Assembly: GCA_002720535.1 (NCBI GenBank)
Contig: PBIU01000005.1
Coordinates: 106,694-118,168, forward strand
Origin: Candidatus Pelagibacterales bacterium
Lineage (GTDB): Bacteria; Pseudomonadota; Alphaproteobacteria; TMED109
DNA length: 11,475 nucleotides
Reading direction: 5' to 3'
Within the stretch, counting starts at the first letter, position 1; each line of letters opens with the position of its first letter. The position numbers and the translations under genes were made by a program. Below are positions 1 to 6,793 of this stretch, piece after piece. The notes under the pieces are model-generated. The model searched no databases and was not told the DNA's origin. It worked only from the letters and a program-made list of their open reading frames with translations.

Positions 1-46
1 TGTTCTTTTTTAAATCATCTAAAGATCCAATTTTTGTTTTTAACAT
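1..46 (-). CDS. 5' end of an unidentified gene, cut by the window edge
   Basis: An ATG at 46-44 on the minus strand opens a frame that runs off the left edge with no stop. It encodes 15 visible residues, starting MLKTKIGSLDDLKK. A purine-rich AGAAGAG lies about six bases before the ATG and could serve as a ribosome binding site. The gene would follow asnB in the same direction after a 78-bp gap (47-124) in which no terminator hairpin is visible, so co-transcription is plausible. The fragment is too short to identify. The opening loosely resembles the start of sugar-phosphate nucleotidyltransferases such as the RfaE2/HldE C-terminal domain, which would suit a glycan locus, but that is only an impression. 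Confidence 0.45.
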   Translation of the reverse strand, partial: MLKTKIGSLDDLKKN

Positions 47-124
47 CTTAAACTCTTCTATTATAATATTTAATAAGTATTTTTATTTAATATAAAACTA
101 ATTTCACCTGATATAAATTAATAT

Positions 125-2008
125 TTATTTTAATTTAGATAATCTTTCTGTATTTTTATAAAGCATATATATAGCCCATATTGGTTTTCTATTATCTATA
201 CCTTTAAAATGGTTTGATAGTAATTTATCTAATTGAGGTTTATTAAAGTAGCTGCTTATAGGGTTAGAAGAAGAAAGTAATGTATCTGTTATTTTTTCTT
301 TTAAGGGCCCTCTGATCATCCTGGCCAGAGGTATTGCAAAACCGTGTTTTTTTCTAACGCTTATATTTTTGGGTAATTTATTAGCAGATAGCTCTCTTAA
401 TATAACTTTTGTATTACTATTTCTCAATTTATATTTATTAGGAAGACTTTGAGAAAATGACAAAATCGATTTTGATAAAAAAGGAGACCTAACTTCCAAA
501 CCATTATACATAGATGCCCTATCAACTTTTGTAAGAATATCATTTGGAAGATAAAAATCTATAAATAACTTACTAAGTACATCTGTTAATTTTAGGTTAT
601 TACTTTCATTTGTATTTAGAAGTCCAGCCCAATAAGTATCCATATTATATGATTTTATAAAATCTTTATTTAATAAGGATTGAATATTTTGATTTGATAA
701 AGGAGACATCCATCTAAATACTTGCTGGTAATCAGGATGTCCAAAACCTCTAGATACATGTTTTAATAAAAAATGGTAACTCATATAATTATCTTTTGAC
801 GGTATTCTTTCTAGCATAGTAGAAATTTTAACTCCTATTATTTGAGGTATAAAGTTTAAAAGACTTAAATAATTAATTGCTTTGAAAGGTGCATATCCGC
901 AAAATAATTCATCTGCACCATCTCCTGAAAGTGCAACTTTGACGTGTTGTTTTGCAAATTTTGATAATAAATATGTAGGGAGAATAGATGGGTCACTTAA
1001 TGGTTCATCTAATTTTTTTTCTATTACTTCCAGAGAATTTATGATTGCCTGATTATCAAATTCAGCCACTTTATTATCTATACCTAAGTAGTCAGAGACT
1101 ATATTAGCGTGTCCCGATTCATCGTATGAATCATTACTCATTTTTATAGTAAAACTTTTAACATTATTTTTATTTTTTTTTGCATAATATGCAATTAAAC
1201 TAGAATCTATCCCCCCAGATAAAAATATACCTAATGGAACATCTGCTACCAATCTTTCTTTCACTGATTTTTCTAAAAGACTATCAAGCTGATTAACAGC
1301 ATGAGTTCCCTTTATATTTGTTTTATTATTTAAATTCATTTTAAAATAAAAAAATTTACTTAATTCACCTTTTTCTATCTTAATAAACTGTCCTGGAAGT
1401 ACTTTTTTAATATTCGATAAAATAGTACTTTCATTTGGTACATAATCTAGATGTAGATAAGATAAAAGAGAACTTTCATCAATTTTAAGTTTCTTATTTA
1501 TTGAGCAATTAACTAAACTAGATAGTTCTGAGGCAAAATAAGTTTTATTATTTTGCGAAGAGTAATACAATGGCTTCTCTCCCATCGGATCTCTTGCTAA
1601 CCATAACGTATCACTTTTTGACTCAAAATATACAAAGCTAAACATACCATCAATAGTTTTGAGGGTTTTTTCAACTCCATAAAGTTTTAATAATTGAAAT
1701 AGGACTTCTGTATCAGATTTATCTTTTAAAAAAACCCCATTATCAGTTAGTAATTTTGCATGTTTTTTGTAACCATAAATTTCTCCATTGAACACTAAAT
1801 AAGAGCCAAAATCTTTATCCATACGAGGCTGCTTTCCTCCTTTAAGGTCAATTATAGATAATCTATAATGGCCTAATGCTATTTTTTCATTTATAAAAAT
1901 AGAATTTGAATCTGGTCCTCTATGTTCTATCGGGTGTAACATATTTTTGAGGAAATGTTCCGCATATCTTTCTGATATCGGATTAGTAAAGCCTGCAAAT
2001 CCGCACAT
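125..2008 (-). CDS. asnB: Asparagine synthase (glutamine-hydrolysing), glycan-cluster type
   Basis: This is a full-length, 627-residue, two-domain cytoplasmic enzyme. The N-terminal class II glutamine amidotransferase domain begins with the nucleophile Cys2 (MCGFAGF) and carries HRGPD (29-33) and FNGEIYGY (73-80). The C-terminal ATP-pyrophosphatase domain shows the PP-loop SGGIDSS (264-270), SGDGADELFCGY (361-372), KVDRASM (494-500) and LEVRSPFL (504-511). All expected catalytic motifs are present, so it should be active. The family releases ammonia from glutamine and transfers it to an AMP-activated carboxylate, usually aspartate. Relatives inside polysaccharide clusters are thought to amidate uronic acids or other sugar acids. 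Here it is translationally coupled to a glycosyltransferase (shared base at 2008) and lies opposite an O-antigen ligase-like gene, which favours a glycan role. Ordinary asparagine synthesis remains possible. The PP-loop glycines are encoded by a run of six G. Confidence 0.93.
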   Translation of the reverse strand: MCGFAGFTNPISERYAEHFLKNMLHPIEHRGPDSNSIFINEKIALGHYRLSIIDLKGGKQPRMDKDFGSYLVFNGEIYGYKKHAKLLTDNGVFLKDKSDTEVLFQLLKLYGVEKTLKTIDGMFSFVYFESKSDTLWLARDPMGEKPLYYSSQNNKTYFASELSSLVNCSINKKLKIDESSLLSYLHLDYVPNESTILSNIKKVLPGQFIKIEKGELSKFFYFKMNLNNKTNIKGTHAVNQLDSLLEKSVKERLVADVPLGIFLSGGIDSSLIAYYAKKNKNNVKSFTIKMSNDSYDESGHANIVSDYLGIDNKVAEFDNQAIINSLEVIEKKLDEPLSDPSILPTYLLSKFAKQHVKVALSGDGADELFCGYAPFKAINYLSLLNFIPQIIGVKISTMLERIPSKDNYMSYHFLLKHVSRGFGHPDYQQVFRWMSPLSNQNIQSLLNKDFIKSYNMDTYWAGLLNTNESNNLKLTDVLSKLFIDFYLPNDILTKVDRASMYNGLEVRSPFLSKSILSFSQSLPNKYKLRNSNTKVILRELSANKLPKNISVRKKHGFAIPLARMIRGPLKEKITDTLLSSSNPISSYFNKPQLDKLLSNHFKGIDNRKPIWAIYMLYKNTERLSKLK

Positions 2009-2961
2009 TAGTTTTCTTTATCATCATTATACTTATTAGTATTTTTTTTTATTAAGTATGGCGGACGGTTTTTTGATTCAAAGTATATTCTTGATTGTAT
2101 TTCAGCAACAAGCCCAAGAAAAATACAAAGTAAGCCTGACATTGAAAAAAATACTACTAATAAAGGAAGAGGAGTAAGAATGAAAGAAATATTCATGAAT
2201 ACTTTCAGAAATAGAGCCATAAAGAATAATAAAAAAGCTATAAGAAACATTAGTAATCCGAACTGACCAAATAGGTGAATAGGTCTGTCTAAGGACTTAT
2301 CAAAAAACCTTATTACTAATAAGTCTAATATAACTCTAGGTATTCTTGATAAACCATATTTAGTTTTACCTGCTATTCTAGGGTGATGATTAACCGGAAT
2401 TTCTGTAACTTTAGCTCCCTCCCAAGAGGCATATATAGGAATAAACCTATGCATTTCTCCATATAGCTTTATATCCTCTAATATTTCTTTTCTATATGCT
2501 TTTAATGTGCAGCCATAGTCATGTAGGTGAATACCTGAAATTTTTGAAATTATCATATTAGCAATTTTAGATGGTAAAATACGAGTTAATTTTTTATCAG
2601 ATCTAATTTTTCTCCATCCAGAAACCACATCATACCCTTCATTAATTTTTTCAATTAATTTTGGAATATCCTTAGGGTCATTTTGTAAGTCACCATCCAT
2701 AGGTATAACAATAGTACCTTTTGATTGATCAAAACCAGCCTGCATAGCAGCTGTTTGACCATAATTTCTGCGAAGATTAATTAATTTTATCTTAGGATCA
2801 GTTGAGGAAAGCTTTACTATCTCATTTTCAGAATTATCCGTACTTCCATCGTTCACAAATAAAACTTCATAATCTATATCTGATAATGCTTTTTTTATAG
2901 ACTGAGATAGTTTATTAATATTTTCTTCTTCATTAAATATCGGTATTACAACTGAAATCAT
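2008..2961 (-). CDS. Family 2 glycosyltransferase, polyprenyl-phosphate sugar transferase type
   Basis: The 317-residue protein has an N-terminal GT-A catalytic domain: VVIPIFNEEENI near the start, VNDGS (36-40) for nucleotide binding, and DGDLQ (89-93), the metal-binding DxD-type motif. Two hydrophobic helices follow, at about 231-256 and 262-286, with a short polar tail. This arrangement is typical of DPM1/GtrB/ArnC-like enzymes that move a sugar from a nucleotide donor to undecaprenyl phosphate at the inner face of the cytoplasmic membrane. The sugar cannot be read from the sequence. With manC nearby, GDP-mannose is one candidate donor, but this is inference. The start ATG at 2961-2959 has no clear Shine-Dalgarno sequence and faces the divergent spacer. 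The stop TAA (2010-2008) overlaps the asnB ATG as TAATG, implying one operon with translational coupling. Confidence 0.9.
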   Translation of the reverse strand: MISVVIPIFNEEENINKLSQSIKKALSDIDYEVLFVNDGSTDNSENEIVKLSSTDPKIKLINLRRNYGQTAAMQAGFDQSKGTIVIPMDGDLQNDPKDIPKLIEKINEGYDVVSGWRKIRSDKKLTRILPSKIANMIISKISGIHLHDYGCTLKAYRKEILEDIKLYGEMHRFIPIYASWEGAKVTEIPVNHHPRIAGKTKYGLSRIPRVILDLLVIRFFDKSLDRPIHLFGQFGLLMFLIAFLLFFMALFLKVFMNISFILTPLPLLVVFFSMSGLLCIFLGLVAEIQSRIYFESKNRPPYLIKKNTNKYNDDKEN

Positions 2962-3101
2962 ATATTATCTATTACATTATTTTTTATTAGTATAAAGTGA
3001 AATTTTATAATTATAAATATATATTATTATAAAAAATAATAAAGACTGATTATATTTTATGCTATTAAAGCCTTATATAAAATAAATTACCGGTAAATCT
3101 T
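2962..3101. promoter_or_regulatory. Divergent spacer between glycosyltransferase and ligase genes
   Basis: This 140-bp, almost pure A/T gap separates two genes reading outward and must hold both promoters if both are expressed locally. On the minus strand, TATACT sits in the TTATACTAAT stretch around 2985-2995, with a weak TTTATA-like -35 about 17 bases upstream. On the plus strand, TATAAA occurs near 3076-3081. In DNA this AT-rich such matches arise easily by chance, so neither box is firm. The only conspicuous non-A/T element is the palindrome at 3087-3096. Confidence 0.35.
3087..3096. repeat. Perfect 10-bp palindrome TTACCGGTAA upstream of the ligase start
   Basis: TTACCGGTAA is a perfect inverted repeat, extended by one further matching pair beyond a mismatch on each side (3085 and 3098). 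It ends five bases before the ATG at 3102 and contains nearly all the G and C of the spacer's final stretch. It lies where the ribosome binding site should be and there is no other good Shine-Dalgarno sequence. It could be an operator or simply a chance palindrome. Confidence 0.4.
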
Positions 3102-5174
3102 ATGAAAAAAATTATTAAAAATATCAAAATTGATAATATAATAATGATTTTTATAGGAATATTAGCTCCTTGGTCAATTTTATTTGCAACACCTCAATTA
3201 CATATTGGTTATTGGGGACAAGTAGAAGGTATGATAACTTTTAATCATTTTGTTTCTGCCTTAGTAGCACTCTTATTAATTAGAATTGGTATAATTGAAA
3301 AGGAAGTAAGACAATATTTTGTGCATCCGGTGGTATTATTGCCGTTACTAATAGGTATATATTCATTAATATCAGCTTTTTTTCAAATGTTACCTGTACT
3401 ATCACTTTATGGATCGCCTCAGTTAGGACAAGGAGCTTTTGGATATTTCTCTTTATCTTTATTAACAGTTTTATATTTATACTTATTAAAATTTACTAAA
3501 TTTAAATATTATTTCTTATTAAATATAATAATAATTTGCTTAGTTATTACTGTTGGCAGTTTTTATCCGGTATTTACAGGAGTAGTAATATCTTTTTTTG
3601 GATTTAATGACTGGTTAGCAATTTACTATGTCGCTTTAATGATCTATCTATTGATTTTAGTGAAAAATATAAATCTTTTTATAAATAAAGAATTATTAGG
3701 CTTTATATTATTTTTATTTTTGGGACCATTATTTTGGAAAATTGATAACAATTCATCAATTGCATTATGGATAATAATTTCTTTTGCTTGGATATATTGG
3801 TTTATAATTTCTTATTTCAAAATAAATATTAAAATATTTAATAAATTTATCTTTAACCCAATATTTTTTACATTTATACCAATATTATTATCCTTAGTAA
3901 TGGTTCTATCCTCATTTATTTTGTGGGATGGTAAAACAGATATGACTAATGAAATAAGTGATAAATGGGGGCATTTAGCTACATTAGTTGCAAGAGGTTC
4001 AATAGTTAGAGTTCTATTTGATCATCTAGATAGTATTAAATCCCTATTATTTGGGTTTGGTTGGGGTAGTATTTCAGAATTATTACTTAAAAGTTTTACG
4101 CCGGAAGTTTTTTATCAAATCAATACAGGAAATAGGGTTCATTTTCATACACATAATGAACTTTTTGAACATATTTTTAGTATAGGATTAGTTGGAGGAT
4201 TCTTATATGTATTATACATATATAATATATTTAAATGTTCATTTAAATTAACAATTTCATATTCCTTCTTATGGCTAATATATTTTTGTATTGGAGCTTT
4301 TTGGTTTCAATGGATTTCTAATATATCAATTCAAGCAATGCTTGCAGCATTTTTAATAAATATAAATTTTAAACCCATAAAATATGTTTATTGGTATAAG
4401 TTTAGTAAACTATTTAATTCTATTTACTTTTATAGTGGCTATTTATTAATAGTAGCTATATTTTTATTTTATGGAGCATACATAGGTTTATATACTGCTA
4501 TAGACCATCAAGGCAACTATCGCGCTAATTCGTTAATAGCAAATGCTAAAGAATCTAAATTAACAGGAAATTGTTCAAAAGGTTTTTATGACTTTGGGAA
4601 GGGGGGGATGCAATTTAGTCAAAAATTTAATGGTTTTAATAATTATTATAAAGATCAAGTGATGATATATGGTTTTTTAAATGATTCTGATTATGATGTT
4701 TTAGAATGGAATTTATGTGCTTCAGATAATATAATTAACAAAAAACAGGCATCATTAGAGCTAATTAACGTTCATATTAATACTTTATCTATGTTATCGG
4801 TGTTGCCAGGTAAATACGGAGTAGATTCAAGGATAAGAATGAAACCATACATTGATTTATGGGAAGATAAGGTAAAATTCTTTTTATCTTATGCTCCTAA
4901 AAGAGTTGATCAGGCTATTCCTTTAATTTCATATTATTTAAAAAATGCAAATGATATTGGAGTGAAAAACATATGTAATTATATCGAAATAAATAATGTA
5001 TACCAAGGTTTCTGTGATCTAGCTATGGGATCAATATATCTTAAAGAGGGAAATATGAAAAAAGGTATGATGCTTATAGAAAGAGCAAATAATATGGGTG
5101 TTTTAGATAGTGAACACGTAGATAGGGAAACATCTGAAGAATTAAAAAAATTGCTAAAAAATTATAAATATTAA
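3102..5174 (+). CDS. O-antigen ligase/polymerase-like membrane protein (WaaL/Wzy/PglL superfamily) with periplasmic C-terminal domain
   Basis: The 690-residue protein has many hydrophobic helices from about residue 12 to 270, a soluble loop at about 275-350, more helices at 358-420 and 444-464, then a roughly 225-residue soluble tail. The loop carries arginines (ARGSIVR, 298-303), GFGWG (318-322) and HTHNELFEH (349-357). This matches the Wzy_C pattern, in which a long periplasmic loop holds key arginines and an HNxxL-type histidine. Family members transfer or polymerise undecaprenyl-linked glycans in the periplasm: WaaL onto lipid A core, Wzy onto O-units, PglL onto proteins. The tail has a TPR-like segment near 640-667 and four cysteines (about 490, 539, 625, 638) that could form disulfides. 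TPR-like tails are commoner in PglL-type or atypical ligases, so acceptor identity is open. The ATG follows a palindrome and has no good Shine-Dalgarno sequence. Confidence 0.83.
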   Translation: MKKIIKNIKIDNIIMIFIGILAPWSILFATPQLHIGYWGQVEGMITFNHFVSALVALLLIRIGIIEKEVRQYFVHPVVLLPLLIGIYSLISAFFQMLPVLSLYGSPQLGQGAFGYFSLSLLTVLYLYLLKFTKFKYYFLLNIIIICLVITVGSFYPVFTGVVISFFGFNDWLAIYYVALMIYLLILVKNINLFINKELLGFILFLFLGPLFWKIDNNSSIALWIIISFAWIYWFIISYFKINIKIFNKFIFNPIFFTFIPILLSLVMVLSSFILWDGKTDMTNEISDKWGHLATLVARGSIVRVLFDHLDSIKSLLFGFGWGSISELLLKSFTPEVFYQINTGNRVHFHTHNELFEHIFSIGLVGGFLYVLYIYNIFKCSFKLTISYSFLWLIYFCIGAFWFQWISNISIQAMLAAFLININFKPIKYVYWYKFSKLFNSIYFYSGYLLIVAIFLFYGAYIGLYTAIDHQGNYRANSLIANAKESKLTGNCSKGFYDFGKGGMQFSQKFNGFNNYYKDQVMIYGFLNDSDYDVLEWNLCASDNIINKKQASLELINVHINTLSMLSVLPGKYGVDSRIRMKPYIDLWEDKVKFFLSYAPKRVDQAIPLISYYLKNANDIGVKNICNYIEINNVYQGFCDLAMGSIYLKEGNMKKGMMLIERANNMGVLDSEHVDRETSEELKKLLKNYKY
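4601..4607 (+). repeat. G7 homopolymer inside the ligase gene
   Basis: Seven consecutive G (following GGGAA) encode part of the FGKGG stretch around residues 498-502, in the periplasmic tail. Runs of G this long are striking in such A/T-rich coding DNA, where glycine is mostly GGA or GGT. A one-base slip would frameshift and remove the last approximately 190 residues. Confidence 0.75.
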
Positions 5175-5376
5175 TTTATTTATTAATATAGCACAAAATA
5201 TAATAGTGTGGTTTATATGCAACAGGTAATAAATAAATAAAAAAAAAGGATATTATGCTTGTTTTCGGTCTTTTATAATAATATTATTATTTTAGTATTT
5301 ATTTAAAGGTTACTTTTACTGTGCTTTTATGTAATACATATGAAAACATGGTTATTATTATAGGGAGGTTTCTAAC
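5175..5376 (+). promoter_or_regulatory. Leader region and candidate promoter of the outer-membrane protein gene
   Basis: The 202-bp gap contains a consensus -10 box TATAAT at 5274-5279, with no recognisable -35 at 16-18 bp spacing. The box overlaps a perfect 16-bp palindrome, ATAATAAT/ATTATTAT (5275-5290). If used, transcription would start near 5286 and leave an untranslated leader of roughly 90 bases, as is common for regulated outer-membrane proteins. An A9 run lies at 5239-5247. No terminator with a GC stem is visible for the preceding ligase gene, so some read-through into this region is possible. Confidence 0.35.
5362..5368 (+). promoter_or_regulatory. Very strong ribosome binding site of the outer-membrane protein gene
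   Basis: AGGGAGG ends eight bases before the ATG at 5377, close to the ideal anti-Shine-Dalgarno match and spacing. Most neighbouring genes have weak or no recognisable sites, so this marks the gene as a highly translated one and fixes its start codon. Confidence 0.85.
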
Positions 5377-6717
5377 ATGAAACTAAAAAGAATTTTAACA
5401 GCTGCATTTGCAGTTGTAATGACATTAGGAATGTTTAGTTTAAACACTGCTAATGCTGCTGGTACATATAGTATTAGCTGTAAAAATGATGCATATGGTA
5501 TGCAATTAGGTTCAGATTATACAGACGTTGCTTATGTTTATGCTTCTGCGATGGCCGGACAAGCAACTAGTATACATAATGATTATCTAATACATGGAAC
5601 AGTAGGAGCTTATGTTGGTAATGATTGTATATATTCAGGAGCCGGAGATACTAATGGAACGCAGGTTGTTGCAGGTGATGTTGCTCGTTTAGCTGTTAAC
5701 GCTATTGTAGGAGCAGTTTCTAATAGAGTAGATATGGCTTATGCAGCTAAAGCATCAAGTGCAAGCGCAACAGGATTAAGCTTTAGTACCCAGGATGATG
5801 GTTTTGCAATGTCTGCAAACGGATTAATTGGTGGAATAAGTTTATGGGGCGACTTTGGTAATAGTAATGTAGAAAATACACAATCATTTACTAATGTTAG
5901 ATTGGACTCTATGAAATATGATGGAGATGCCTCTTCTTACTCAGTAGGAGTAGATAAAGCATTCGGTAAAGCACTTGTAGGTGTAGTAGTTTCTAATGTA
6001 GATGCAGATTTTAAGACTACATTTAATGATGGTACTTATAAACAGAGCATAGATACTTATGGTATGTATTTAGCTTATAAAACTAGTGTGTTACAAATTG
6101 ATCTAGGGTTTGGTCAAGGTGACTCAACAATAGATACAACACGTAGAGACTTAGGTAATGACAAAACTATCACAGGAAGTACAACAGCTGATGTAGAATA
6201 TTCTAATGCTAGAATAGCTGCTAACTTTACAAGAGGTAAGTTTACCATAGTACCTAGCGCATCGTATAGAGCCATGAGTATGGATATTGCGGCATTTACT
6301 GACGTAAGACCTAGTGATGATTCAGCTACTGTAGTAGGAGGAGCAGCGACTATCTTCTCAACTGGAAATGCAACCTTAACTACTACGGATGATGCAATAG
6401 CCGCAAGGACTGTAGATTCAGAGACAATGTCTATTGGATTAAATATTTCTGCAAATCTAGGGATGATGGTACCTTATTTATCATTAAGCTATGATTCAGA
6501 AGATACTACTGATGCACTCTTTAAATCAGAAGCTGGTACAGATGGATCGGCATTAGATCTTAAAGCATCTAATTACGAGACATCTTATACAATAGGCGGT
6601 GGTGTCAACTTTATGATCGGTTCACATGTAAGAGGTGGATTGAGATTAGGGATGATAAATGGTAGAGAAGATTGGGATGAAAACTATATGTCTGGAAACA
6701 TAAGTATAGGTTTCTAA
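5377..6717 (+). CDS. Outer-membrane beta-barrel protein, autotransporter-type barrel / porin-like
   Basis: The 446-residue precursor begins with a classic Sec signal peptide: MKLKR, a hydrophobic core at 7-22, and likely cleavage after NANA (27) or one residue later. Residues 29-100 form a small Gly/Ala-rich segment with two cysteines (35 and 84) that could pair. Residues about 101-120 look like the helix (DVARLAVNAIVGAVSNRVD) that precedes autotransporter barrels. From about 130 to the end the chain alternates polar and hydrophobic residues with frequent Tyr, Gly and Asp turns. It ends SIGF, the terminal aromatic recognised by the BAM machinery. It resembles the autotransporter beta-domain family but has almost no passenger, so it probably works as a porin or structural protein in the outer membrane. 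Codon use is visibly richer in G and C than in neighbours. With its strong ribosome binding site and own terminator, this indicates high expression as a single-gene unit. Confidence 0.82.
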   Translation: MKLKRILTAAFAVVMTLGMFSLNTANAAGTYSISCKNDAYGMQLGSDYTDVAYVYASAMAGQATSIHNDYLIHGTVGAYVGNDCIYSGAGDTNGTQVVAGDVARLAVNAIVGAVSNRVDMAYAAKASSASATGLSFSTQDDGFAMSANGLIGGISLWGDFGNSNVENTQSFTNVRLDSMKYDGDASSYSVGVDKAFGKALVGVVVSNVDADFKTTFNDGTYKQSIDTYGMYLAYKTSVLQIDLGFGQGDSTIDTTRRDLGNDKTITGSTTADVEYSNARIAANFTRGKFTIVPSASYRAMSMDIAAFTDVRPSDDSATVVGGAATIFSTGNATLTTTDDAIAARTVDSETMSIGLNISANLGMMVPYLSLSYDSEDTTDALFKSEAGTDGSALDLKASNYETSYTIGGGVNFMIGSHVRGGLRLGMINGREDWDENYMSGNISIGF

Positions 6718-6737
6718 CCTTTCCCTGTAATAATATT

Positions 6738-6772
6738 AAAGGCACCTAAGTAATCTTAGGTGCCTTTTTTTT
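6738..6772 (+). terminator. Intrinsic terminator of the outer-membrane protein gene
   Basis: A perfect 13-bp stem (AAAGGCACCTAAG at 6738-6750, its complement at 6755-6767) with a TAAT loop is followed by a T run reaching 6772 (eight T in all from 6765). It starts 21 bases after the TAA stop. The reverse orientation lacks a comparable T tract immediately after the GC-rich part, so it acts mainly on the plus strand. Confidence 0.95.
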
Positions 6773-6793
6773 ACATAAATAAAGTTTAAGAAT

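Noticed and set aside
47..124. Terminator between asnB and the gene at the left edge
   Set aside because: No stem with G-C pairs followed by a T run could be found on the minus strand in this gap.
1013..1181. T8 and T9 runs inside asnB (1013-1020, 1173-1181) and T9 in the glycosyltransferase 3' end (2042-2050) as phase-variation tracts
   Set aside because: On the coding strand they are A runs within lysine/asparagine codons, which are abundant in this composition; no special signal.
5174..5238. Inverted repeat of 12 bases (5174-5185 and 5227-5238) as a terminator for the ligase gene
   Set aside because: Both arms are pure A/T with a 41-base loop and no T run follows on the plus strand; expected by chance in such DNA.
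5255..5278. Seven-codon frame MLVFGLL with AAGGA upstream as a leader peptide
   Set aside because: The AAGGA is only four bases from the ATG, the frame is too short to judge, and it lies upstream of the likely transcription start.
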